A DNA stretch of 64,000 nt from Paractinoplanes atraurantiacus (GTDB taxonomy: Bacteria > Actinomycetota > Actinomycetes > Mycobacteriales > Micromonosporaceae). The DNA is taken from positions 60,953-124,952 of the forward strand of contig NZ_OBDY01000034.1 of assembly GCF_900215205.1 (NCBI RefSeq), read 5' to 3'. Within the stretch, counting starts at the first letter, position 1. The number at the start of each line of letters is the position of its first letter. Both the position numbers and the translations under genes were made by a program. Below, piece by piece: positions 49,043-58,192 of the stretch. Under the pieces are notes generated by a model. That model did no database searches. It was given only the letters and a program-made list of their open reading frames with translations, and was not told the DNA's origin.

Positions 49043-51814
49043 TCAGCCGTTGGTGACCTCGGCCGTGCCCGTCCAGGTGCCGGTGTTGCCGGCCTTGTCG
49101 GTCACGGTCAGCGTGATCGTGTACTCGCCGCGGAGCTTGCCGGTGCTCCAGGAGATCGTCCACGGGCTCCTGGTCGAGGTGACCGTGGTGATCGTCTTGC
49201 CGGTGCTGTCGGTGACGACCGCCTTGACCTGCTTGACCCCGACGTTGTCGGCGATCTCCGGGGTGAGCTTCGCGGTGCCGCTCAGCGGGCCGGCCAGGGT
49301 GAGGTCGGCCGTCGGCGCCTCGTTGTCGACCGTGTAGGTGCGGGTCAGGGTCGCGACGTTGCCCAGCTTGTCGGTGGCCCGCAGCTCGAGCTCCTGGCTC
49401 GCCGCCAGCGAGGTGGTGTCGACGGCGATGGCGTACGGGGCGGTGGTGTCCTCGCCGACGACCTCGCCGTCGGCCAGCAGCTCGACCTTGGCCACCCCGG
49501 CCGGGTCGGTGACGGCCGTGGTCACGGTGGCGGTGCCGCGCAGCAGCGTCGTGGCGGCCGGGGCCGACCAGGTGATCCGCGGGCCGGCCGTGTCGACCGT
49601 GACCTTGCGGGTGGTGGAGGCGACGTTGCCGGCGGCGTCGGTGGTGCGCACCACGAGGGTGTACGACCCGGCGGCGGCCGGCGTCCACTCGATCGACCAC
49701 GGGGCCGACTCGACGGTCTCGGTGACCCGGTTGTTGACCAGCAGCTCCATCTTCGCGGTGTCGTCGGACGGCGCGCTCAGCTCCACCGTGACCGGGCCGG
49801 CGATCATGGCCGGTACGGTGGCCGCCGCGGACGGCGCCGCGTTGTCGACGTTGGCCGTGAAGGTGCCGGTGGTGCTGTTGCCGGTGGTGTCGGTGGCGGT
49901 CACCGCGATCTCGTACTCGCCGCTGAGCTTGCCGGTGTTCCAGGCCAGCGTCCAGGGCGCCTTGGTGGCGCTCAGCGTGGTGACGGCCTTGCCGGTGCTG
50001 TCGGTGATGACCGCCTTGACCAGCTTGACGGCCACGTTGTCGGCGACGTCCGGGGTGAGCTTGACGCTGCCGCGCAGGGCGTCCGGCAGCGTCAGGTCGA
50101 CGGTCGGCGCCTCGTTGTCGACGGTGACGGTGCGGGCGATGTCGGTGATGTTGCCGAGCTTGTCGACGGCCCGCAGGGTCAGCGCCTGGCTGGCGTTCAG
50201 CGTGGTCGTGTCGACCGTCACGGCGTACGGCGACGTCAGGTCCTCGGCGATGAGCTCGTCGTCGGCGAGCAGCTCGACGGTCGCGACCCCGCTGCTGTCG
50301 GTGGCGGTCGCGGTGATGGTGGTGGTGCCGCGCAGGGCGGCGGTGGCGACCGGGGCGGTCCACTTCAGGGCCGGGCCGGTGTTGTCGAACGAGATCGAGC
50401 GGGCGGCCGAGGTGGCCACGTTGCCGGCGCTGTCGGTGACGCGCACCTTGACGGCCTTGGTGCCGTTGAGGCCGGTGGTGTCCCAGTCGATCGACCAGGG
50501 CGACTCCTCGGTCGAGGCGACGGCCTTGTCGGCGACCAGCACCTCCATCTTGATGGTGTCGTCGGACGGGTCGTTGAGGGCGACCGGGATCGTGCCGGCG
50601 GCCGGGGTGGTGATGCTGAACGAGGTCGACGGCGCGGCCGAGGCGCCGGTGACCAGCTTCTGCAGGGTGCCCTCGGCGTCGACGCGGCCCTTGGCGACCC
50701 AGGAGCCGACCGGGTCGGCCTGGCTCTCGAGCGCGGCCCGGATCTGGGCGGCGGTGGCGGCCGGCTTGGCCGCGCGGGCCAGCGCGGCGACGCCGGCGAC
50801 GACCGGTCCGGCCGAGCTGGTGCCCACGAACCAGCCGTAGGCGAAGGTCGGGCCCTGCGCGTAGTTGGCGCCGGGCGCGGTCAGGTCGACCCAGGGGTCG
50901 TCCGCGCTGTTGTAGTTGGACCAGCTGTAGCGGCCGTCGGCCGCGTCGGAGCCGGCCACGGCGATCGCCTCGGTGTAGGCGGCCGGGTAGAAGCGGCTCG
51001 TCACGCCGTCGTTGCCGGCCGAGGCGACCACGACGACGTTGTGGTCGGTGGCGTACTTGACCGCGTCCGCCAGCACCTGGGTCTCGGTGTCCGAGCCCAG
51101 CGAGAGGTTGATGACGGCGGCGCCGTGGTCGACCGCGTAGACGATGCCCTGGGCGACGACGTCGGAGGAGCCCGTGCCGTCCGAGCCCATCACCTTCACC
51201 GGCAGGATCTTGCAGTCCCAGCAGACACCGGCCAGGCCGGCCCCGTTGTCGCCCTTGGCCGCGATGACCGAGGCCGACCGGGTGCCGTGGCCGTTGTCGT
51301 CGGACGGGTCGGCGTCGTTGTTGACGAAGTCGTATCCGGCCAGCACCCGGCCGCTGAGTTCGTTGGTGGTGGTGACGCCGGTGTCGACGACCGCCACCAC
51401 GACGCCGCCGCCGGTCGTGCGCGCCCACGCGGCCGGTGCCTTGATCTTGCCGAGGCCCCACTGCTGCGCGTAGTACGTGTCGTTCGGCGCGGCCGTGCTG
51501 ACGATCGACGTCTGCACCTTCGGCTCGACGTAGGTGACGTTCGGGTCGGCCCGCAGCGCGGCGATCGCGTCGGCGCTGTCGCCGGCCGGGACGGTGACGG
51601 TGACCGCGTCCAGCGACGGGCGCGCGGTGCTGCTCAGCACGCTGACGTCCGGGTCGGCGTCCAGCGCGCTCACGGTGGAGGCCGCGGCGCTGTCGCTGCG
51701 CAGTCCGACTACCAGCGAGGACGGGGTCGGGCCGGCGGGCGCGGCGAGAGCCGGCGCGGCGGTGACGGCGGTCAGCGAGGCGGTCGCGAGGGCCGCGGCG
51801 GCTGCAGTCTTCAT
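49043..51814 (-). CDS. Secreted subtilisin-like serine protease with Ig-like repeats (copy A)
   Basis: Protein of 923 residues, a tandem paralogue of the protease at 46092-48884 with the same order: signal peptide, I9-like propeptide, S8 domain and six Ig-like repeats. The triad falls at the same numbers, Asp144 (VVVAVVDTGV), His176 (DDNGHGT) and Ser333 (VGTSSAGP). The first 133 coding and flanking bases are almost identical to copy B, while the mature protease and repeats have diverged to clear paralogue level. Start ATG at 51814; a GTG 9 bases upstream (or 51883) could extend it, and no strong ribosome site is visible. Divergent from the DyP peroxidase. Confidence 0.88.
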   Translation of the reverse strand: MKTAAAAALATASLTAVTAAPALAAPAGPTPSSLVVGLRSDSAAASTVSALDADPDVSVLSSTARPSLDAVTVTVPAGDSADAIAALRADPNVTYVEPKVQTSIVSTAAPNDTYYAQQWGLGKIKAPAAWARTTGGGVVVAVVDTGVTTTNELSGRVLAGYDFVNNDADPSDDNGHGTRSASVIAAKGDNGAGLAGVCWDCKILPVKVMGSDGTGSSDVVAQGIVYAVDHGAAVINLSLGSDTETQVLADAVKYATDHNVVVVASAGNDGVTSRFYPAAYTEAIAVAGSDAADGRYSWSNYNSADDPWVDLTAPGANYAQGPTFAYGWFVGTSSAGPVVAGVAALARAAKPAATAAQIRAALESQADPVGSWVAKGRVDAEGTLQKLVTGASAAPSTSFSITTPAAGTIPVALNDPSDDTIKMEVLVADKAVASTEESPWSIDWDTTGLNGTKAVKVRVTDSAGNVATSAARSISFDNTGPALKWTAPVATAALRGTTTITATATDSSGVATVELLADDELIAEDLTSPYAVTVDTTTLNASQALTLRAVDKLGNITDIARTVTVDNEAPTVDLTLPDALRGSVKLTPDVADNVAVKLVKAVITDSTGKAVTTLSATKAPWTLAWNTGKLSGEYEIAVTATDTTGNSTTGTFTANVDNAAPSAAATVPAMIAGPVTVELSAPSDDTAKMELLVNNRVTETVESAPWSIEWTPAAAGSYTLVVRTTDAAGNVASTTRKVTVDTAGPRITWSAPAATTLLRGTATVTTAVTDPAGVAKVELLADGEVVGEDTTAPYAIAVDTTSLAASQELELRATDKLGNVATLTRTYTVDNEAPTADLTLAGPLSGTAKLTPEIADNVGVKQVKAVVTDSTGKTITTVTSTRSPWTISWSTGKLRGEYTITLTVTDKAGNTGTWTGTAEVTNG

Positions 51815-52000
51815 TCGGTAGGCCACGGGGTGGTGAATCGGTCGTCCCGCGCCCGCACTCCACCGGAAAAAGGCGGACCTCACCTCGGCCGAACGGATGA
51901 TCGGGGCCGGGAGGCCGCTGGCAGATTTAGGACACCACGGCGGAAACGGCGATCATCTGCGGCATCCTCCGGTGTGCAGATCTTTCAGGAGGGGACGACC

Positions 52001-53428
52001 GTGGCGATCCTTACCGATGCACCGAAGATCCAGGGCAACATCCTGCTGCCCTTCGGCGGCCGGTACCAGGCCTTTGTGACCCTGTCCTTCCGCAGCGACC
52101 GGTCCGCGGCCCGCGCCTGGCTGCGCGAGGCCGCCGCGCGGGTGGCGAGCACCGACGACGTCGAGCGGGCGCTGGACGGCGACGACCAGGGCCAGGGGCG
52201 GGCCCGCCGCGGCCGGCGCCTCAAGCAGACGGCCGTGCTGCTCAACGTCGGGCTGACCGCCACCGGCCTGACCCTGCTGCACCAGGAGGTGGCGTCCGAC
52301 CTGGCGCCGTTCGACGCGTTCTGGCGCGGGCCGCTCGGCACCCGCCTCGACGCCGACGGGCGGCTCACGACGGCGCCGGCCCTGCTCGGCGACACCGGCG
52401 ACAGCGATCCCGCGAACTGGGTCGTCGGCAAGCCCGCCGGCGCTCCGGTCGACGCCCTGCTCACGCTGGCCGCCGACGACGCCGGGACGATCCGCGACGC
52501 GCTGCGCGACGAGCGCCGGCTGGCCGAGGACGCCGGCCTCGCCGTCCTGTGGTCCGAGCAGGGCGAGGTGCGCCGCAACGAGGGCAACCGGCGGGTGGAG
52601 CACTTCGGGTTCGCCGACGGCATCTCGCAGCCCGGCGTGCGCGGCTTCAGCGACCCCGAGCAGAGCGGCACGGTCATCGCGCCCGGCGAGTTCGTCCTGG
52701 GCTATCCGGGTGAGCGCCGCCCGCAGAACTGGGCGCCGCGGCCGACGCCGGCCTCCTGGATGCGCGGCGGCTCCTTCCAGGTGTTCCGCCGGATGAACCA
52801 GGACGCGGCCGGCTGGTGGCGCCGGATGGGCGGCAGCGGCGCCGAGGCCGACTCGGCCGCGGCCAAGGCGCTGGGCCGGTCTCTCGACGGCGCCTCGCTC
52901 GAGCCGGGCGCCACACCCGAGAACCAGAACAAATTTACGTACGGCGATGACGAGTCGGGCCGGCACACCCCGCTCTACGCGCACATCCGCAAGATGAACC
53001 CGCGCGAGGACGACGTGTTCCGCGACCGCGGGCACAAGATGCTGCGCCGGGGCATCACGTTCGGCCCGGCGTTCGACCGGGAGCGGCCCGACGACCGGGA
53101 GCGCGGCATCCTCTTCAACGCCTACGTGGCCAGCATCGAGGACCAGTTCGAGTTCCTCCTGCGCCACTGGGCGAACGAGCCCAGATTCCCGACCAGCGCC
53201 CTCAACGCGTACGGCCGGAGCCTCGCCGACAAGGACCGGATCGACGGCCTCGACCCCGTCGTGGGTCTCAGCGAGAAGCAGGCTCGCGAGCGCCTGCCGC
53301 AGGACGTCGTCGACCGCATTCCGCGCCAGGCGTTCGGTGGGTTCGTGACGACGACCGGTTGTGTGTACGCCTTCGCGCCCACCCTGCCCGCGCTCAGGCA
53401 GCTCGCGGGGGAGGCGCCGATCGGGTGA
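52001..53428 (+). CDS. Dye-decolorising (DyP-type) haem peroxidase
   Basis: Protein of 475 residues. The GxxDG motif is GFADG at 203-207 with the distal acid Asp206. The proximal haem His is in AHIRKMNPR (His328), and the distal Arg is Arg350 in RRGITFGP. The C-terminal half also has VASIEDQFEFL. Length and insertions suit the larger actinobacterial DyP group. No signal peptide or Tat motif, so it is cytosolic or exported by another route. The GTG at 52001 has AGGAGGGG six bases upstream; the much longer open frame is antisense to the protease genes. It oxidises phenolic compounds and dyes with peroxide. Stop codon directly abuts the convergent cyclase gene. Confidence 0.88.
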   Translation: MAILTDAPKIQGNILLPFGGRYQAFVTLSFRSDRSAARAWLREAAARVASTDDVERALDGDDQGQGRARRGRRLKQTAVLLNVGLTATGLTLLHQEVASDLAPFDAFWRGPLGTRLDADGRLTTAPALLGDTGDSDPANWVVGKPAGAPVDALLTLAADDAGTIRDALRDERRLAEDAGLAVLWSEQGEVRRNEGNRRVEHFGFADGISQPGVRGFSDPEQSGTVIAPGEFVLGYPGERRPQNWAPRPTPASWMRGGSFQVFRRMNQDAAGWWRRMGGSGAEADSAAAKALGRSLDGASLEPGATPENQNKFTYGDDESGRHTPLYAHIRKMNPREDDVFRDRGHKMLRRGITFGPAFDRERPDDRERGILFNAYVASIEDQFEFLLRHWANEPRFPTSALNAYGRSLADKDRIDGLDPVVGLSEKQARERLPQDVVDRIPRQAFGGFVTTTGCVYAFAPTLPALRQLAGEAPIG

Positions 53429-56400
53429 TCAGGCCCGCTCGGCCTGGCGCAGCAACGTCTCGAGGTCGGCGCCCTCGTCGGCCGCGATCCAGTCCGGCAG
53501 CTCGGGCAGGATCGGGCCGGGCGGCAGCAGGGTGCCGGTGAGCCGGCGGTACGCCTCGCGGTAGTCGACGCTGGGCGCCCGCCGGTACAGCGTGCGGTAG
53601 ATCTCGGCGGCCGTGTCGCGGGCTTCGACGTCCTCGGGATCGGCCTGCCAGACCGCGTCCAGCACGGCGGCCCGCTCGTGCGGCTCGGTCCAGTCGGCGG
53701 CCGCCTCGCGCAGCGTCTCGGCCGCGCGGGCGGCGTCGATCTCACCGGCGGCGGCCCGCAGGCGCACCGACATGATGAAGGCGCTCACCAGCGTGTCCTG
53801 CTCGCCGTGCTCCTGGGCCACCCGCAGCGCCTCGCTGTTGAGCCGCTCGGCCACCGCCGGGCGGTCCTCGGCCAGGTGCAGGCGGGCCAGCCGGTGCAGC
53901 CAGTCGCAGAGGAAGTACGGCGCGTCCAGCTCGCGGGCCATCTCGATGGCCCGTTCCAGCAGCCGCTGCGCCTCGCCCGGGCGGCCCTCGGCGGCGGCGA
54001 TCGAGCCCAGTCCGGCGACCTGGTCGGCCACGCTGGAGGCGTCGCGCAACTCGACCGCCACCCGCAGCGAGCGCATCGCGCACCGGCGGGCCCGGGCGTA
54101 GTCGCCCTCCTCGCGGTAGATCTCGCCCACGTTCCCGACGATGACGTTGGCCTCGTGCCGCGCCCCGATCTCGCGGGCCACCTCCATCGCCTGCCGGTAG
54201 GACGCGATGGCCTGGGCGTGGTCGCGGGCGCGCAGCGACGCCCAGCCGAGGTTGCCGGCCGTGTGCAGAATGCGGTGCCGGTCGCCGGCCAGATCGGCCT
54301 GGGTGAGCGAGCGGCGCAGGTGATCGAGCGCCTCCTCGAGGCGGCCGCTGTTGAGGTGGACGAGGCCGACGTGGCCGAGCGCGGCGCTCATCGCCGAGAG
54401 GTCCGCCCGCCGGGTGGCCAGCGCGAGGTGGCGCTCGGCCATGGCCAGCGCCTCCGGATAGGCGCCCTGGCGGTAGAGGGCGAAGGTCATCCGGTCCATC
54501 GTGCGGGACAGGCCGGCCTCGTCGCCGAGCTTCTCGAAGCCGGTGATCGCCCGTTCCAGCCAGGTCACCGACTCGGCGTACGAGTGGGTGTACATCAGCA
54601 GGTCGCCGAGCTGGCGCTGGCCCGCCGCGACGATGTCGGCCCGGCCGGTGGCCCCGGCGACCAGCATCGCCCGCCGGTAGTGGTCCTCGGCCTCGGCCCA
54701 CTCGCCGGTGTGCTGGTGCACGGCGCCGATCTCGATGTGCAGCTCGGCCTGCTCGGCCCGGGGCAGCAGCGGCAGCAGGCGGCCGTAGTAATACGTGGCC
54801 GCCTCGTTGGCGAAGATGGCCTTGGCCCGGTCGCCGGCCGCCCGGTACCAGAACCGTTGCTTGTCGACGCGGCCGGTGCGCGCGTAGTGGTGCGCCAGCA
54901 CGTCCACGTACTGGGGGAGACGGTCGGGGAAGGCCGACTCGATGAACAGGCCAACCCGCTCGTGCAGGGTGGCCCGGGTGTCGTACGTGATGCTCTGGTA
55001 GGCCGTCTCCTGGGTGATCGGGTGCTTGAACTCGTACTCCGGCTCGGGTTCGGGCTCGACCTGCGGGGTCAGGTCGAGGTGGTGCAGCCGCCGCAGGCTG
55101 TTGGTGACCTGGCGCCGGGTGCCGGCCGCCGGGTAGACCGAGTGGATCCACGGTGGACGGAACCGCCGCCCGATCACGCTGGCCACCTTGATGGCCGCTT
55201 TCTCGGCGTCGGTGAGCTGGTCGATGCGGGCCATCACGAGCCGTTGCAGGCTGCCCGGCGGGTGCAGCTCGGCCAGCGCGCCCGGATCGCCCGGGTCGAC
55301 GTCGTTGAGGTGCAGGTAGCTGACCAGCTCCTCGATGTAGAAGGCGTTGCCGCCGGTCTGCTCGCGCAGGCTGCGGACCAGGCCGGGCGCGATGAGCGTG
55401 CCCGGCCCGTAGCGCTCCCGCAGCCGCAGCACGGTGAGCCGGTCGGCGTCGTCGTCGGTCATCGAGGCCAGGTGCAGGTCCAGCACCTGCTCGCGCCCGG
55501 CCAGCCGGCCCGGCAGCGGCTCGCGCGAGGTGGCCAGGATCAGCACCGGCACGTCGGCGATGTGCCGCGAGATGAGGTCGAGCAGCGTCAGCGAGGCCGG
55601 GTCGATCCAGTGACAGTCCTCCAGCAACAGGATCAGCGGCTCGGCCGTGGCCCGGTCGAACAGGCAGGCCAGCAGCGTCGAGCGCAGCAGATGGTCGCGG
55701 CCGGCCGCGTCGAGCTGGGCGGTCAGCTCGGTGTCGTCCATCGGCAGGTTGATGACCGCGGCCAGCAGCGGTGCCCGCTGCCCGCTGCCGTCGTAGCGGG
55801 CGCTGCGCTCGGTGAGCAGCCGGCGTTGCTCGTCGATCGGCAGTTCCGGGGCGACCTCGAGCAGCTCGCGCCAGATCGAGCGCCAGACCAGATAGCTGGC
55901 GCTGGTGCCGTGCGAGCGGCAGCTGTCGCCGTAGCCGGTGAAGCCGAGCTCGCCGGTGAGCCGGCACGTCTCGGCGGCCAGCCGGGACTTGCCGATGCCG
56001 GCCTCGCCGTGCAGCCACACCACCCGGCCCTGGCCGCCGTGCACGTCGCGGACCACACGGTCGAGCAGGGCCAGCTCCCGCGTCCGGCCGACCACCGGGC
56101 CGGGGCCGGGCGACGGCAGCGGGGCCGGCGCCTCGTACACCTCGACGACGGTCCAGGCCGGCACCGGCTCGGCCTTGCCCTTGGCGGTCACGAACCGGGG
56201 GCCGTCGGCGATGAGGATGTCGCGGGTCCGCTCGTACGTGGCCTGGTCGATCAGCAGACGGCGGGCCGGCGCCGCCTGCATGAGGCGGGCGGCCAGGTTG
56301 ACCGCGTCGCCCACCACCGCGTACTCCCGGCGCACGTCGGAGCCGACCTCGCCGCAGTAGACCGGCCCGGTGCTCACCCCGCCCCGGTACGGGCCGCCGG

Positions 56401-57433
56401 GCAGCGCCAGCAGCTCCAGACAGCAGCGCAGCGCGCGTTCCTCGTCGTCCTCGTGGCTGACCGGGGTGCCGAAGACGGCGACCAGCACGGTGCCCTTGTC
56501 GTCGGCCATCAGGTGGCGCAGGTGCCCGCCGTACTGGTCGATGACGGCGACCCCGGCCGCCAGGTAGTCCTGCAGCGCCTGGACCGTGCCGGGGTCGTCG
56601 GCCGACAGGTCGGGCAGCCGGACGAAGGCCGTGGTGACCTTGCGATGCTCGTTGACCAGCTCGTGGCGGCCCGAGCGCAGCCGCTGCCGGATCGCCGGGT
56701 GCAGGAAGGGCTTCAGCAGCCGCTCGAGCTCGGCGCCGGCCAGCATCGGCCGGGATGCGCTGTCGTCGGCGGGGCGGTCGACGGCCCGCCCGGCCGCCCG
56801 GCGCAGCGCCTCGTCGGCGACGATCTCGCCTTGGCCGGCCCGGTGCAGCGCGTCGATCGCGGAGTCGAGCGCGGGACCGGCGATCAGGTGCTGGAGCCGG
56901 ATCGCGGGATCGCCGACCAGCATCACCTGCAGCGGCCCGCCGGCCAGTCCGATGCGGATGGTCAGCGAGCGCGGGCCGTCCGGGGTGCCCACGGGCGCCA
57001 CCGAGGCGGTGGCGGCGCGGATCAGCTCGGCGCACTCGATGGCCCGGCGGGCGACCTCGGCGGCGTCGCCGGGCGTGTGCAGGAAGGCGCCGACGAGGGC
57101 GTCGCCGGCGAAGTCGACCACGCTGCCGCCGGAGCGGGCGATGGTGTCGGCGGTCAGCTCGAACCAGCGGTTGATGATGCGGGTGAGCTGCTCGGTGCCG
57201 TAGGCGCCGGAACCGGCGAAACTCTCCGTCATCGCGGTGAAGCCGACGACATCGGCGAACAGGACGACCGCCTGGGCACGCTGGGTGACTGGCGGATTGC
57301 TGACACTCTCGGTCGCCACGTGGAGCCGGAGGGCGTAGTCGGGCAGGTAGGAACGCCAGGTCGCGGCCAGTTCGCTCACGATCTGTGACGTGGGGGTAAC
57401 CGGGGGCTCCTCGGTCACGCCTTGTGCCGCCAC
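53429..57433 (-). CDS. Tandem class III cyclase / AAA ATPase / TPR protein (soluble adenylyl cyclase-like)
   Basis: Protein of 1334 residues. Cyclase domain 1 (about 52-215) has the metal site LFADVVGFTAM (Asp61) and GGSVVDFAGDALVGAF (Asp110). Cyclase domain 2 (about 265-440) keeps VSTGPVYCGEVGSDVRREYA and VVGDAVNLAARL but lacks the first metal Asp. A P-loop ATPase follows (about 455-850; VVGRTRELALLDR, Walker A GEAGIGKS, Walker B LILLLEDCHWID). The last 450 residues are TPR-like helices (AMSAALGHVGLVHLNSGRLE, GNVGEIYREEGDYARARR). The order equals mammalian soluble adenylyl cyclase. It probably makes cAMP in response to an intracellular signal. GTG start; no membrane segment. Confidence 0.87.
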   Translation of the reverse strand: MAAQGVTEEPPVTPTSQIVSELAATWRSYLPDYALRLHVATESVSNPPVTQRAQAVVLFADVVGFTAMTESFAGSGAYGTEQLTRIINRWFELTADTIARSGGSVVDFAGDALVGAFLHTPGDAAEVARRAIECAELIRAATASVAPVGTPDGPRSLTIRIGLAGGPLQVMLVGDPAIRLQHLIAGPALDSAIDALHRAGQGEIVADEALRRAAGRAVDRPADDSASRPMLAGAELERLLKPFLHPAIRQRLRSGRHELVNEHRKVTTAFVRLPDLSADDPGTVQALQDYLAAGVAVIDQYGGHLRHLMADDKGTVLVAVFGTPVSHEDDEERALRCCLELLALPGGPYRGGVSTGPVYCGEVGSDVRREYAVVGDAVNLAARLMQAAPARRLLIDQATYERTRDILIADGPRFVTAKGKAEPVPAWTVVEVYEAPAPLPSPGPGPVVGRTRELALLDRVVRDVHGGQGRVVWLHGEAGIGKSRLAAETCRLTGELGFTGYGDSCRSHGTSASYLVWRSIWRELLEVAPELPIDEQRRLLTERSARYDGSGQRAPLLAAVINLPMDDTELTAQLDAAGRDHLLRSTLLACLFDRATAEPLILLLEDCHWIDPASLTLLDLISRHIADVPVLILATSREPLPGRLAGREQVLDLHLASMTDDDADRLTVLRLRERYGPGTLIAPGLVRSLREQTGGNAFYIEELVSYLHLNDVDPGDPGALAELHPPGSLQRLVMARIDQLTDAEKAAIKVASVIGRRFRPPWIHSVYPAAGTRRQVTNSLRRLHHLDLTPQVEPEPEPEYEFKHPITQETAYQSITYDTRATLHERVGLFIESAFPDRLPQYVDVLAHHYARTGRVDKQRFWYRAAGDRAKAIFANEAATYYYGRLLPLLPRAEQAELHIEIGAVHQHTGEWAEAEDHYRRAMLVAGATGRADIVAAGQRQLGDLLMYTHSYAESVTWLERAITGFEKLGDEAGLSRTMDRMTFALYRQGAYPEALAMAERHLALATRRADLSAMSAALGHVGLVHLNSGRLEEALDHLRRSLTQADLAGDRHRILHTAGNLGWASLRARDHAQAIASYRQAMEVAREIGARHEANVIVGNVGEIYREEGDYARARRCAMRSLRVAVELRDASSVADQVAGLGSIAAAEGRPGEAQRLLERAIEMARELDAPYFLCDWLHRLARLHLAEDRPAVAERLNSEALRVAQEHGEQDTLVSAFIMSVRLRAAAGEIDAARAAETLREAAADWTEPHERAAVLDAVWQADPEDVEARDTAAEIYRTLYRRAPSVDYREAYRRLTGTLLPPGPILPELPDWIAADEGADLETLLRQAERA

Positions 57434-57566
57434 CCTTCGGATCCTACTGTCGGGTTCGCTCGGCTCGTTCTTGGAGTGTTCGTGCCGTCAACCTCGCCAA
57501 TTTCGTCTATTTCGACATTTTCGTCAATGTCCTTTTCGTCACCGTCGATCTTGAGGGGATACGGTC

Positions 57567-58160
57567 ATGGGTCAGCCGCTCAGCGACGTCGCCTTCGAAC
57601 TCCGCGGCGCGTGCGTCCACTCTCTGCGCTTCGTCTTCGCCGCTCCGCTCGACTATCCGTACGCCCCACCGATCGCGGAAAGCAATCCACCGTCCGCTCT
57701 GTACCGTCGCGTGATGGCCGCCTCACCGCCGCCCAAGCGCGAGGGAGCGCCCTGGCACACGGGTCTGAGCCTGGACGGCAAGCCCTTCCAGCCCGACGCC
57801 TTCTCCGACCGGCTGGCCGAGGTGGTCCCCGACGAGGGCGTGCCCTCGCTCGACGTGCCCGAGCCCGAGACCGTCGTGCTCGACGAGATGATCACTGTTT
57901 CCCGCACGCCCGGCACCATGGGCTTCCCGGGCCGCGACCACGGCAGATACGTGCTGTCCACCCGCTACTGGAGCCCGCAGGTCGACGCCACCGAGGTCAC
58001 CAAGGACGTCGACTACTACGGCGAGTTCCGGCTGAACTGGAGCCGGCCCCCGGCCGGCCCGTGGGTCGCGGTCAGCCTCGACGGCTTCTGGCCGGCCGAG
58101 CGCGACAGCGCCGACGTGGTCATCCCGCTCGGCGCGTGCGACTCGTCCTGCAAGGATTGA
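57567..58160 (+). CDS. Hypothetical protein, possibly shorter
   Basis: Up to 197 residues. The first 49 (MGQPLSDVAFELRGACVHSL, then VFAAPLDYPYAPP) use A/T-ending codons more than the rest. From the ATG at 57714 (MAASPPPKREGAPWHTGLSL) codon use becomes typical. The second half is hydrophilic and rich in Asp/Pro, with DHGRYVLSTRYWSPQVDATE and GPWVAVSLDGFWPAERDSAD. GAGGGGA precedes the first ATG. I recognise no domain. The protein ends in CDSSCKD. Either start is possible. It follows an AT-rich region divergent from the cyclase gene that probably holds the promoter. Confidence 0.6.
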   Translation: MGQPLSDVAFELRGACVHSLRFVFAAPLDYPYAPPIAESNPPSALYRRVMAASPPPKREGAPWHTGLSLDGKPFQPDAFSDRLAEVVPDEGVPSLDVPEPETVVLDEMITVSRTPGTMGFPGRDHGRYVLSTRYWSPQVDATEVTKDVDYYGEFRLNWSRPPAGPWVAVSLDGFWPAERDSADVVIPLGACDSSCKD

Positions 58161-58192
58161 CGTCCGTCTAATCGACGTGATCCGATCGGGGC

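Noticed and set aside
46092..51863. A single minus-strand frame of 1923 codons joining both proteases
   Set aside because: The frame is continuous by chance of GC bias. The first two thirds are an out-of-frame shadow of copy A, and a terminator and new signal peptide lie between the two genes.
49034..53428. A plus-strand open frame of more than 1400 codons covering the protease A gene antisense
   Set aside because: Only the part from 52001 (DyP peroxidase) has a ribosome site and homology. The rest is low-complexity Gly/Arg/Val/Asp sequence produced antisense to the GC-rich protease gene.
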